Source: Chloroflexota bacterium (GTDB lineage: Bacteria > Chloroflexota > Limnocylindria > Limnocylindrales > CSP1-4). From it: 59,344 nt of DNA. Location of the stretch: the NCBI GenBank assembly GCA_016191345.1, contig JACPOU010000006.1, forward strand, positions 1-59,344, read 5' to 3'. Position numbers and translations under genes: made by a program. Shown piece after piece: positions 35,612 through 43,522 of this stretch. Positions within the stretch are counted from its first letter, which is position 1; every line of letters starts with the position of its first letter. Below the pieces are notes generated by a model. That model did no database searches, was not told where the DNA came from, and was given only the letters and a program-made list of their open reading frames with translations.

Positions 35612-35675
35612 GGCGCGGGTGCGCGAGCGCACCGGGGCGGCGGAACCGGCCGGAACCGTGCGGCGTCCCGCGCCC

Positions 35676-36593
35676 ATGAACCGCCTCATGGCCCTCGCTT
35701 TCGCCGTGGCCATCCTCGCGGCTGCCTGTGGCGGCGGCCGGACGCCGACCCCGACCTCGAGCCCCAGCCCCAGCCCCACGCTCGGCCCGGCGCAGACCCT
35801 CGCCGAGCTGAAGCTGGACCTCATCGACGCGAATGGGCCGCTCTGGTACTGCGACCCCGACTTCTACCCGCTGCGACGCGGCGAGGAGATCGATCAGGCG
35901 AAGGCGCGCTGGGCCGAGGTCACCGCCGACGCCGAGGCGTTCGCCGCGATCACGGCCAGGCAGGGCCTCGACCCGAGGGGCCCCTTCACCGACGCGCAGA
36001 AGGTCGCCGTCTACCAGCAGTGGAAGGTCCTCAACGCGATCGCCCTCGAGCCGGTGGGCAACGACCGCTACCGTTTCGACTACCTGGCGCAGCCGGCCGC
36101 CGCCGGTGACAAGGGCACCCGGACCGGCGGGACGATCGGGGTCGACGGCCGGATCACGGTGGACCAGCAGGCCCAGGCGGATGAGCCCATCTGTCCGATC
36201 TGCCTGGCCCGCGGCATGCGGATCGAGGCGCCCGGCGGCTCCATCGCCATCGAGGACGTCCGCATCGGCGACGCGATCTGGACGCTCGATGCCGCCGGTC
36301 GCCGCATCTCCGGCACGGTCCTCGCGATCGGCTCGATGCCCGCCCCGGCGAACCACGAAGTCGTCCACCTCGTCCTGGCGGACGGCCGAACGGTGACCGC
36401 GTCGCCCGGCCACCCGCTGGCCGACGGGCGGCGACTCGGCGACCTCGCGATCGGCGATGCCGTGGGCGGCTCGACCGTCGCGAGCCTCGAGCGGCTGCCG
36501 TACATGGGCGGCCGGACGTTCGACCTCGTGGTCTCCGGCCCGACCGGCACCTACCTCATCGACGGCATCGCGCTCGCGAGCACGATCCGGTAG
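35676..36593 (+). CDS. Lipoprotein with a C-terminal Hint (intein/hedgehog-like) domain
   Basis: The protein has 305 residues. A lipoprotein signal ends at AILAAACGGG. A short PTPTSSPSPSP linker follows, then an uncharacterised domain (about 35-170) rich in charged residues. The last 130 residues (from about Cys176) look like a Hint domain: CLARGMRI at the splice-like junction, IEDVRIGDAIWTLD, block B-like VTASPGHPLADGR, and the terminal TYLIDGIALAST strand. Hint domains cleave the peptide bond before their first Cys. The chain ends with the domain, so release of the N-terminal lipoprotein, rather than splicing, would be expected. The ATG at 35676 gives the signal peptide directly. Confidence 0.75.
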   Translation: MNRLMALAFAVAILAAACGGGRTPTPTSSPSPSPTLGPAQTLAELKLDLIDANGPLWYCDPDFYPLRRGEEIDQAKARWAEVTADAEAFAAITARQGLDPRGPFTDAQKVAVYQQWKVLNAIALEPVGNDRYRFDYLAQPAAAGDKGTRTGGTIGVDGRITVDQQAQADEPICPICLARGMRIEAPGGSIAIEDVRIGDAIWTLDAAGRRISGTVLAIGSMPAPANHEVVHLVLADGRTVTASPGHPLADGRRLGDLAIGDAVGGSTVASLERLPYMGGRTFDLVVSGPTGTYLIDGIALASTIR

Positions 36594-36791
36594 CCGGGGC
36601 GCGGCCTCGGCCAACCTTCCGGGTCACGGCTCGGCGGACGCGGTCACGCGGATGGCCGACCTGGTCGTCACGAGCGCTTCCGCTGGCGCTGCCGGCGCCC
36701 CGAACGCCGAGGCAGGACCCGTCTCCACCCGCCACGATGCGGGCGACGACGATCGACGAACTCTGGCGGTCGGCCGCTTGGGTCGATGAAA
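36594..36791. other. Intergenic region between convergent genes
   Basis: This 198-bp spacer separates the Hint lipoprotein from the leftward ArsR-led operon. A short plus-strand frame beginning near 36738 (ATTIDELWRSAAWVDEISP) looks faintly coding but runs into the VOC gene and stops. I see no convincing gene or terminator. Confidence 0.5.
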
Positions 36792-37199
36792 TCAGCCCCG
36801 CCGAGGCGGCCAGAACAACGGCTGATCCCGCTCGTAGATGGTGATCCGGTAGCCGTCCGGATCTGCCATCGCGAAGGTCCGTCCGAAGGGCCCATCAAAC
36901 GGTTCAGCGAGGATCGGAACGCCGTCCGCCACCGCCCGCTCGTAGAGAGCCTTGGCGTCGCTGGCGCGCCACCACAACTGGATGCTCGTCGTTTCGGGAG
37001 ACGGCACGGGCAGATCCGGGCGTCGCGCTGACGACAGGGCGAACGTGGGCCAGCCCACGAACACCGCGGCATCCGGGCCAAAGTCGAACGTGTCGCGCAC
37101 GGCGCCGAGGTAGGACTCGTAGAAGCTGGCGGATCTCTGTGCGTCCTGGACGGCGATCGAGATGAATCCGGGGCTCGGGGTCACGACGGTGCTCGCCAT
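36792..37199 (-). CDS. VOC-family (glyoxalase/bleomycin-resistance-like) protein
   Basis: The 135-residue single-domain vicinal-oxygen-chelate protein contains ISIAVQDAQRSASFYESYLG, a central AVFVGWPTFAL strand, and the closing FGRTFAMADPDGYRITIYE with the usual metal-ligand Glu. It is the last gene of a leftward operon led by an ArsR-type regulator, a combination often seen in accessory detoxification or stress modules. The substrate is unknown. Confidence 0.85.
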   Translation of the reverse strand: MASTVVTPSPGFISIAVQDAQRSASFYESYLGAVRDTFDFGPDAAVFVGWPTFALSSARRPDLPVPSPETTSIQLWWRASDAKALYERAVADGVPILAEPFDGPFGRTFAMADPDGYRITIYERDQPLFWPPRRG

Positions 37200-37205
37200 C
37201 TCCTG

Positions 37206-37523
37206 TCAACCTTTCTGCTCGGCGAAGTCGCGGGCCTCGCTGATGTAGCTCGCGCATGCGCGCGGATCGGTCGGCGAAAGGCGGACCCACTCGCGCATCG
37301 GTGCGCCACGCCGGATCTCGCATGGCCGGCCTGCGCCGGACGCGATCAGCTCAGTGACGCGCATCGCGGGCAGCTTCACGACCAGGTCAGCGGTCGCCGC
37401 AAATGCGAAGCAGCGGCCCGCGGTCCTCAGGCTGGGCGCGTGCAGCATGCGCCCACGCTCCACGGTGGCGTCACGGCCAAGAAGATCCTCGGCAACCTTC
37501 GCGAACACCTCGTCGACGCTCAC
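37206..37523 (-). CDS. TfoX-N/YjbR-like small protein
   Basis: The 105-residue protein has a pattern (GRCFAFAATADLVVKLPAMRVTELIASGAGRPCE, then MREWVRLSP) matching the TfoX N-terminal-like or YjbR fold found in many small accessory proteins. Despite the name there is no evidence for a competence role. Its GTG overlaps the stop of the SRPBCC gene (GTGA). Confidence 0.75.
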   Translation of the reverse strand: MSVDEVFAKVAEDLLGRDATVERGRMLHAPSLRTAGRCFAFAATADLVVKLPAMRVTELIASGAGRPCEIRRGAPMREWVRLSPTDPRACASYISEARDFAEQKG

Positions 37524-37984
37524 AGCTCGGGCCGCTCAATCCAGGGATCGACCCCCGGATCGGCGCCGGCAGCTACCACCGCCAGCCGCGGGAGATAGTG
37601 CTCCCAGCCGCGGCGATGCCTCTCTGCCGCAGTTGGTACGGGGAGATCACTGTGCGTCACCCTCACGAGCATGCCCTCATCGCACGGGATCAGGTCGAAC
37701 GCGACCGTCGTCGACCCGGGCGGCACGGAACCGGACTGGCGCTTCCAGCCCCAGGTGTGGACCAAACGATGGGGCCGATCGACCTCGACGAACTCGCCGA
37801 CCGCGATGTCGCCTGGTACGACCTCGACCCGGTATCGACCGCCGGCCCGTGGATCAAGACTGGCGGTGACGCCCATCCAGCGCACGACCCTGGCCGGATC
37901 GATGAGGAACTGCCAGATGGTTTCCGGCGACGCTGCGATCACGACCTCGCGGACGACTGCGTTCCCTTCAGCGGTCGACGCCAT
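37520..37984 (-). CDS. SRPBCC/AHSA1-family protein
   Basis: The 154-residue START-like hydrophobic-pocket protein contains VVREVVIAASPETIWQFLIDPARVVRWMG, DPRAGGRYRVEV and a C-terminal HRRGWEHYLPRLAVVAAG helix. AHSA1-like genes are very often fused or linked to ArsR regulators, as here. The ligand is unknown. The start lies within the end of the regulator gene (17-bp overlap). Confidence 0.88.
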   Translation of the reverse strand: MASTAEGNAVVREVVIAASPETIWQFLIDPARVVRWMGVTASLDPRAGGRYRVEVVPGDIAVGEFVEVDRPHRLVHTWGWKRQSGSVPPGSTTVAFDLIPCDEGMLVRVTHSDLPVPTAAERHRRGWEHYLPRLAVVAAGADPGVDPWIERPEL

Positions 37985-38288
37985 CGCTCTTCTCCTCGAG
38001 GCGTTCCGCCTCGCGCTTGAGCGCCGCCAGGCGCTCGTCCCAGAAGCTTTCGAGGAAGGCCCGCAACTCCTCGAGTCCTTCAGGTCGTGCCCGATACAGG
38101 CGCCGCGTGCCGGATCGGCGCTCGCTCACCAGGCCGGCACCCCGGAGGACACTCAAGTGCTGGGAGATCGCCGGCCAGGTGACGTCGAAGCGCGCCGCGA
38201 TCTCACCCGCAGAGAGCTCGTTCGTGCGGACCATCGCCAGGATCTGACGCCGCCGCGGTTCGACGATGGCCCGGAGTGTGGCTTCCAT
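37968..38288 (-). CDS. ArsR-family winged-helix regulator
   Basis: The 106-residue repressor-type protein has a helix-turn-helix with ILAMVRTNELSAGEIAARFDVTWPAISQHLSVLRGAGLVSERRSGTRRLYR in outline and a C-terminal helix (LRAFLESFWDERLAALKREAERL) for dimerisation. The metal-binding ELCVC motif of classical ArsR is absent (ELSAGE instead), so the signal is probably organic or unknown. It leads the operon regulator-SRPBCC-TfoX-VOC and is preceded by a strong sigma-70-type promoter with an operator-like palindrome. Confidence 0.92.
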   Translation of the reverse strand: MEATLRAIVEPRRRQILAMVRTNELSAGEIAARFDVTWPAISQHLSVLRGAGLVSERRSGTRRLYRARPEGLEELRAFLESFWDERLAALKREAERLEEKSDGVDR

Positions 38289-38297
38289 GATTTCTCT

Positions 38298-38326
38298 ACT
38301 GTAGGCGCGACTTAGTTAAGCTGCAA
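38298..38326 (-). promoter_or_regulatory. Sigma-70-type promoter and operator of the ArsR operon
   Basis: On the minus strand TTGCAG (38326-38321) and TACAGT (38303-38298) are separated by exactly 17 bp. The spacer contains CTTAACTAAG (plus strand CTTAGTTAAG, 38311-38320), a CTTA/TAAG palindrome well placed for autorepression by the ArsR protein. It is A+T-rich compared with the surroundings. Confidence 0.7.
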
Positions 38327-38610
38327 CTGAAATCATGACCGATGCCAGGGCGCGACGCCAGGCGGGACTGCCGTCGGCTGCCATCGCCCGATCGCCTGAT
38401 CGGGTTGACGACGACTGCTGCCGGGAGGCGACACCCACGCAGGCCGTCGCGACGCCGAGGCGGGCCATCGCACGGCGGCGTGAGGGGCTCGCTCGCGACG
38501 CTGCTCCGTTGCGCGGGACACGAGGTTCGGAGTCGCCAAGTCAGCGAAGAGACGCCGTGCTCGAACACGAGGTCCCCGTCGCGGAGCACGGAATCGGGGG
38601 GCATCCCGGG
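38327..38610. other. Divergent intergenic region
   Basis: This region of about 280 bp lies between the ArsR promoter and the aldehyde dehydrogenase promoter. It contains a CGATCGCCCGATCGCCTGATCGG-like inverted/direct repeat cluster near 38385-38405, shown here only in outline. Open frames on both strands look non-coding. I see no other signal. Confidence 0.5.
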
Positions 38611-38616
38611 TATGAT
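38611..38616 (+). promoter_or_regulatory. -10 box TATGAT, 7 nt before the aldehyde dehydrogenase
   Basis: TATGAT lies seven bases before the GTG at 38624 and decides that start. The longer frame from 38342 would begin upstream of the promoter. Confidence 0.6.
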
Positions 38617-38623
38617 GCCCGAC

Positions 38624-40147
38624 GTGACGACCGATTCGACGAAGGTCCGGCCCTGGTCCGGCGATCGAGGACCCGCCGGCTGGGGACTCGGCGACGGGCA
38701 GGCGATCCCATGGGAGTACGCCCCGGCCCCGGAAGCGCGCGACATCGTGACGATCAAGGACCGCTTCGGCCTGTTCATCGACGGCAAGGAAGTTGCCTCG
38801 TCCGACGGCCGGACGTTCGCGACCGTCAATCCCGCGACCGAGGAGACGATCGCCGAGGTGTCGCGCGCGACGACGGCCGACGTTGACCGCGCGATCCGGG
38901 CCGCGCGCCGCGCCCAGCGAACCCGCTGGGGCAGCCTTCCCGGCCGCGAGCGGGCGAAGTACCTCTTCCGGATCGCCCGGATCATGCAGGAGCGGAGCCG
39001 CGAGCTCGCCGTCCTCGAGACGATGGATTCCGGCAAGCCGATCAAGGAATCACGGGACGTGGACGTGCCGCTCGCCGCGGCTCACTTCTGGTACTACGCG
39101 GGCTGGGCGGACAAGCTCGAGTACGCCTTCCCCGGCCGGTACGCGCGGCCACTGGGCGTCGCCGCCCAGGTGATCCCGTGGAACTTTCCCCTCCTCATGC
39201 TCAGCTGGAAGATCGCCCCGGCCCTTGCCGCGGGCAACACGGTCGTCCTGAAGCCGGCGTCCACGACGCCGCTGAGCGCACTCCTCTTCGCCGAGATCTG
39301 CCGCCAGGCGGACCTGCCGCCGGGCGTCGTGAACATCGTCCCCGGACCGGCCGAGATCGGGATGCATCTCGTCTCGAGTCCCGGCGTGGACAAGGTCGCG
39401 TTCACCGGCTCGACGGCCGTCGGGAAGCTCATCCACAAGGCGACCGCGGGCACGGACAAGGCGATCACCCTGGAGCTCGGCGGCAAGGCCGCGAACATCG
39501 TCTTCGAGGACGCCGCGCTGGATCAGGCGGTCGAGGGCATCGTCAACGGCATCTATTTCAACCAGGGCGAGGTCTGCTGCGCGGGCTCGCGGCTGCTGGC
39601 CCAGGAATCGATCGTCGAGCCGCTCATCGAGAAGCTCAAGGACCGGCTCGCCACGATCCGGGTGGGCGATCCGCTCGACAAGAACACGGACGTCGGCGCG
39701 ATCAACTCGCGCCAGCAGCTCGAGAAGATCACCGAGCTCGTGGCCGCGGGCGTGGCCGAGGGGGCGGAGCTCTACCAGCCGCCGTGCGACCTGCCGGAGC
39801 GTGGCTACTTCTTCCGGCCGACCCTCTTCACGAACGTGGCCCAGAGCCACCGGATCGCGCGGGAGGAGATCTTCGGGCCGGTCCTGTCGGTCCTCACGTT
39901 CCGGACGCCGGACGAGGCGATCGAGAAGGCGAACAACACGCCGTACGGCCTTTCCGCGGGTGTCTGGACGGAGAAGGGGAGCCGGATCCTGTCGATGGTC
40001 CGGAAGCTGAAGGCGGGCGTCGTCTGGGCCAACACGTTCAACCGCTTCGACCCGACCTCGCCGTTCGGCGGCTACAAGGAGTCGGGCTTCGGACGCGAGG
40101 GCGGGATGCACGGCCTGCACGCCTACGTCCGGCTCGAGGATCGCTAG
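38624..40147 (+). CDS. NAD-dependent aldehyde dehydrogenase
   Basis: The 507-residue ALDH-superfamily enzyme shows the usual elements: FIDGKEVASSDGRTFATVNPATEE, the VIPWNFPLLMLSWKIAPALAAGNTVVLKPA cofactor segment in outline, FTGSTAVGK, the general-base Glu at about 284 (ELGGK), the nucleophile at about Cys318-319 (GEVCCAGSR), and EEIFGPVLSV. It oxidises an aldehyde to an acid with NAD(P). Proximity to deoC suggests acetaldehyde. It shares YYAGWADK with the half-length paralogue downstream. Confidence 0.93.
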   Translation: MTTDSTKVRPWSGDRGPAGWGLGDGQAIPWEYAPAPEARDIVTIKDRFGLFIDGKEVASSDGRTFATVNPATEETIAEVSRATTADVDRAIRAARRAQRTRWGSLPGRERAKYLFRIARIMQERSRELAVLETMDSGKPIKESRDVDVPLAAAHFWYYAGWADKLEYAFPGRYARPLGVAAQVIPWNFPLLMLSWKIAPALAAGNTVVLKPASTTPLSALLFAEICRQADLPPGVVNIVPGPAEIGMHLVSSPGVDKVAFTGSTAVGKLIHKATAGTDKAITLELGGKAANIVFEDAALDQAVEGIVNGIYFNQGEVCCAGSRLLAQESIVEPLIEKLKDRLATIRVGDPLDKNTDVGAINSRQQLEKITELVAAGVAEGAELYQPPCDLPERGYFFRPTLFTNVAQSHRIAREEIFGPVLSVLTFRTPDEAIEKANNTPYGLSAGVWTEKGSRILSMVRKLKAGVVWANTFNRFDPTSPFGGYKESGFGREGGMHGLHAYVRLEDR

Positions 40148-40187
40148 GCGGCCGGGGCGCCCCATCAATCCGCGACGAACGGGCCTG

Positions 40188-41585
40188 ATGTTGCTGCGGG
40201 ACGGATTGGCCGCCTCGATCGCGCTGGCTGGTCTCCTCACCGTCACCGGGCCGGTCCGGACGCTGGATGTCGATCACACGTCCCTCGCCTGGCTGGGCGC
40301 CACCAGCTGGGCCCTTCTCGTCTTCTGGACCGTCCGGCTTCTGCCCGATCGCCTTGGGCGCACGTTCATGGTCGTCGCCGGGATCGCGATCGCGCTCGTC
40401 GTCCTTGCGCTCGTCATCCGATTCGGGGTAAGCCCTGAGGACGTGCCGGCCCGGATCCGGACGGCATGGCTCGTGCTCGCGGCGGCCATCATCGTCGGCG
40501 GGCTCGCCGCCCTGCTCGCGTCGAGGGGCGAAGTCAGCGCACCGGGGATGTCCGTCCTGATCCTCGCCGTGATCGCGCTGTTCGTGCTCTTTGATCTCGG
40601 CGTCGTGAAACGCGGCGACAGCCTTCGGGACTTGCGCCTGTACCTGCTGGCGGGCGAGCGGTTCGCCAGCGGGCTCCAGCCCTATACGCTGGCCCCGCTC
40701 CCGGCTCTCCTCGCCGACCAGTCCGCGTATCCGTTCCTCTATCCGCCGGTGGTGCTGCCGCTGTTCGGTGCGCTGGCCGGCCTGCCGTCAGGGGTCAGCT
40801 CGACCCTCTGGGTCGCTGGCTCCCTCGCGGCGGGCGTGGCTGCACTGCACATGCTCGGTGTACGGGGCGTGTGGGTCGTGGTCCTCATCCTCTGGCCACC
40901 GTTCTTCGAGGGCCTCTGGGCCGGCAACGTGGCCGTCCCGGCACTCGTTCTGCTCGCCGCGGGTTTCCGGGCCGGGCGCTGGCTCGTTCTGGGCCCGCTG
41001 CTCAAGGTCCAGGCGGCGATCCCGCCACTCTGGCTGCTGCGCGAGCGGCGCTGGCGCGAGCTCGCAGTCGGTGTCGCACTCGCAGCCGGTTTATGTATCG
41101 TGACGTTGCCGCTCGTCGGCGTGCGCGCGTGGCTGGACTGGTTCGCGGGCCTGCGAGCCTTCCAGGCAACAGAGCAGGCGTTCCCAGTCCTGTACACCTT
41201 CGCCCTCCCGCGCGTTGTCCCGTACGGCGCCTTCCTGGCGATCGGGGTCGCCTCGGTCGGGTGGGCGCTCCGCGCGCGCGGCCCGCATGGGCTGGCCCGC
41301 CTGGCGGTGGCCTCCATCGTCCTCTCGCCGTCGCTCTATCGGCACGGCGTGCTTGCCGGACTCCCGGCGATCCTGGTTCTCGACTCGCAGCTGGTGTGGC
41401 TGATCCTGGGCCTGCCCCTGACGTGGTGGGGTCTGTGGATCGGGATCGCGATCGTCGCCGCCGGCAACACCTTCCGCCTCCCAGCGTCGCCCACGTCGGT
41501 CGACGGCCACCCAGGCCTCGGGGCACCGACACGCAGGCCGCTGACCATGGCCGCCCTCGAGCGCGCTGTACCATCGGTCCAATGA
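40188..41585 (+). CDS. Polytopic membrane protein, GT87/DUF2029-like
   Basis: The 465-residue protein has about eleven hydrophobic helices. DLRLYLLAGERFASGLQPYT, then YPFLYPPVVLPLFGAL, is characteristic of the GT87/DUF2029 family of polyprenol-phosphate-mannose-dependent glycosyltransferases, in which an acidic residue after the first large loop is catalytic. It probably adds sugars to envelope lipids or proteins. It lies between two aldehyde dehydrogenase genes and overlaps the second as ATGA, an odd functional mixture. Confidence 0.75.
   Translation: MLLRDGLAASIALAGLLTVTGPVRTLDVDHTSLAWLGATSWALLVFWTVRLLPDRLGRTFMVVAGIAIALVVLALVIRFGVSPEDVPARIRTAWLVLAAAIIVGGLAALLASRGEVSAPGMSVLILAVIALFVLFDLGVVKRGDSLRDLRLYLLAGERFASGLQPYTLAPLPALLADQSAYPFLYPPVVLPLFGALAGLPSGVSSTLWVAGSLAAGVAALHMLGVRGVWVVVLILWPPFFEGLWAGNVAVPALVLLAAGFRAGRWLVLGPLLKVQAAIPPLWLLRERRWRELAVGVALAAGLCIVTLPLVGVRAWLDWFAGLRAFQATEQAFPVLYTFALPRVVPYGAFLAIGVASVGWALRARGPHGLARLAVASIVLSPSLYRHGVLAGLPAILVLDSQLVWLILGLPLTWWGLWIGIAIVAAGNTFRLPASPTSVDGHPGLGAPTRRPLTMAALERAVPSVQ
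41569..41574 (+). promoter_or_regulatory. -10 box TACCAT inside the end of the membrane-protein gene
   Basis: TACCAT lies seven bases before the ATG at 41582. The half-length aldehyde dehydrogenase may thus have its own leaderless transcript as well as read-through. Confidence 0.45.
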
Positions 41586-42490
41586 CGACTCCGGCCACCA
41601 GCCTCGATGCCCGGATCGAGGTCCGCAAGACATACAAGCTCTACATCGGCGGTGCGTTCCCGCGGACGGAGAGCGGCCGCTCCTACCTCGTGAGCGCGGC
41701 CGATGGCACCCCCGTCGCGAACGCCTGCCGCGGCTCCCGGAAGGACCTCCGCGATGCCGTCCGGGCCGCGCGCAAGGCGTTCCCGGGCTGGGCGGACCGC
41801 ACGGCGATGAACCGCGGCCAGGTGCTCTATCGCGTCGCCGAGCTCATGGAGGGCCGCCGCGACCAGTTCGTGGCCGAGGTCCAGCAGGCCGAGGGACTGC
41901 GCGTTGACCGGGCCCGCGTCGCGGTGGACCGGGCGATCGACCGCTGGGTCTGGTATGCCGGCTGGGCGGACAAGATCGCCCAGGTCCTCGGCTCATCCAA
42001 CCCCGTCGCCGCGGACTACTTCAACTTCACGATCCCGGAGGCCACGGGCGTGGTCGGGATCGTTGCGCCGGAGGCGAGCTCGCTCCTGGGCCTGGTCTCG
42101 CGCCTCGCGCCGCCGCTCGTCAGCGGCAATGCCGTCGTCGTGCTGACCTCCGAGTCGAGGCCGCTCCCTGCGATCACCCTGGCCGAGGTCCTCGCCACGT
42201 CCGACGTCCCGGGCGGCGTCGTGAACGTGATCACCGGCCTCCGGAAGGAGCTCGTGCCGGTCATGGCCGCGCACGTGGACATCGACGCCATCGACGTCTG
42301 GGGCGTCCCGGATGCCGCCCGCCGCGACACGGAGCTGCTCGCCGCGGAGAGCGTCAAGCGAATCGTCCGGCGTCCCTCGGGCACGACCGATGCCCGGTTC
42401 GACTGGCTGGACGACCGGGCTTCCGAGCGGCCCGAGTGGATCGCCGCCTACCTCGAGATGAAGACCGTCTGGCACCCGATCGGCGTCTGA
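41582..42490 (+). CDS. Half-length aldehyde dehydrogenase-like protein
   Basis: The protein has 302 residues. It aligns with the N-terminal cofactor domain of ALDHs: LYIGGAFPRTESGRSYLV, AARKAFPGWADRTAMNRGQVLYRVAELMEGRR, WVWYAGWADK, then EATGVVGIVAPEASSLLGLVSRLAPPLVSGNAVVV in outline. The ELGGK and catalytic-Cys region is missing; after about residue 235 a short unique tail follows (FDWLDDRASERPEWIAAYLEMKTVWHPIGV). It cannot be a conventional dehydrogenase. Similar short ALDH genes accompany deoC and a full ALDH in actinobacteria, suggesting a non-catalytic partner subunit. Confidence 0.82.
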   Translation: MTTPATSLDARIEVRKTYKLYIGGAFPRTESGRSYLVSAADGTPVANACRGSRKDLRDAVRAARKAFPGWADRTAMNRGQVLYRVAELMEGRRDQFVAEVQQAEGLRVDRARVAVDRAIDRWVWYAGWADKIAQVLGSSNPVAADYFNFTIPEATGVVGIVAPEASSLLGLVSRLAPPLVSGNAVVVLTSESRPLPAITLAEVLATSDVPGGVVNVITGLRKELVPVMAAHVDIDAIDVWGVPDAARRDTELLAAESVKRIVRRPSGTTDARFDWLDDRASERPEWIAAYLEMKTVWHPIGV

Positions 42491-42574
42491 CGTCGAGGCG
42501 CCCGGCACCAGCCGGCCGCGCCGGTCGGTCGCGCCCCACCCCGGCCCGAATGGCCGCCTCCCGAAAGGACCCCG

Positions 42575-43522
42575 ATGCCCGCCGTCATCGAGACCGAACA
42601 GCTCACCAAGCGCTACGGCGTCCACCGGGGCATCACCGAGGTCGACCTCGCCGTCGCGGAGGGCGAGGTCTTCGGCTTCCTCGGCCCGAACGGGGCGGGC
42701 AAGACGACGACGATCCGGATCCTGCTCGACCTGATCCGCCCGACGTCGGGGACGGCCAGGGTCTTCGGCATCGAGGCCGCCGCGAACCCCGTCGCGATCC
42801 ACCGCCGGATCGGCTACCTCCCCGGCGAGTTCACGCTCTACGACCGGCTGACCGGCTCGGAGACCATCGAGTTCTTCGCCAACCTCCGGGGCGGCCTCGA
42901 CCAGAGCTACACGGCGACCCTCGTCGAGCGCCTGGGGCTGGACCCCTCGCGCCGGTTCCGCGAGTACTCCAAGGGCAACAAGCAGAAGGTCGGGCTCATC
43001 TGCGCCCTCCAGCACCGGCCCGAGCTGCTGATCCTCGACGAGCCGACCGCCGGCCTCGACCCGCTCGTCCAGCAGACGTTCAACGAGATCCTGTTCGAGG
43101 CCAAGGGGGAGGGGCGGACGGTCTTCCTCTCGTCGCACATCATCAGCGAGGTCGAGCGCACCTGCGACCGGGTCGCGATCATCCGGGACGGCCGGATCGT
43201 GCGGCTGGACACGGTCGAGGCGCTGCGCGAGCTGGCCGCCCACGAGGTGGAGCTGCGATTCGCCACGTCCCCGGATCCGGCGCCGTACGCGGCCGTGCCG
43301 GGTGTCAGCCACCTCGCGGTCGAGGGCCGCGCCCTGCGGATGCTCGTCAGCGGTCCGATCGCGCCGGTGGTCCGCCTCGCGGCCCAGGGCGATCTCGTGG
43401 ACTTCGTCAGTCGCGAGCCGTCACTCGAGGAGGTCTTCCTCGCCGAGTACGGCACCGGGGCCGCCGCCACGCACACCACGCCCCCGGCGCCTGCCGCGGC
43501 GACCCCGCCCGCCGCATCGTGA
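42575..43522 (+). CDS. ABC-2 type exporter ATP-binding protein
   Basis: The 315-residue ATPase has Walker [11 protein letters not shown], the YLPGEFTLYDRLTG Q-loop region, signature YSKGNKQKVGLICAL, Walker B LLILDEPTAGLDP and switch His (SSHIISEVERTCDR). The C-terminal extension ends in EPSLEEVFLAEYG followed by an Ala/Pro/Thr tail. It has a ribosome binding site (AAAGGA) before the ATG, unlike the leaderless genes. The GTGA overlap couples it to the permease. Confidence 0.92.
   Translation: MPAVIETEQLTKRYGVHRGITEVDLAVAEGEVFGFLGPNGAGKTTTIRILLDLIRPTSGTARVFGIEAAANPVAIHRRIGYLPGEFTLYDRLTGSETIEFFANLRGGLDQSYTATLVERLGLDPSRRFREYSKGNKQKVGLICALQHRPELLILDEPTAGLDPLVQQTFNEILFEAKGEGRTVFLSSHIISEVERTCDRVAIIRDGRIVRLDTVEALRELAAHEVELRFATSPDPAPYAAVPGVSHLAVEGRALRMLVSGPIAPVVRLAAQGDLVDFVSREPSLEEVFLAEYGTGAAATHTTPPAPAAATPPAAS

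Noticed and set aside
38342-38623. Upstream start for the aldehyde dehydrogenase
   Set aside because: The added residues are Arg/Ser-rich and unlike the family, and a TATGAT box sits seven bases before the GTG at 38624.
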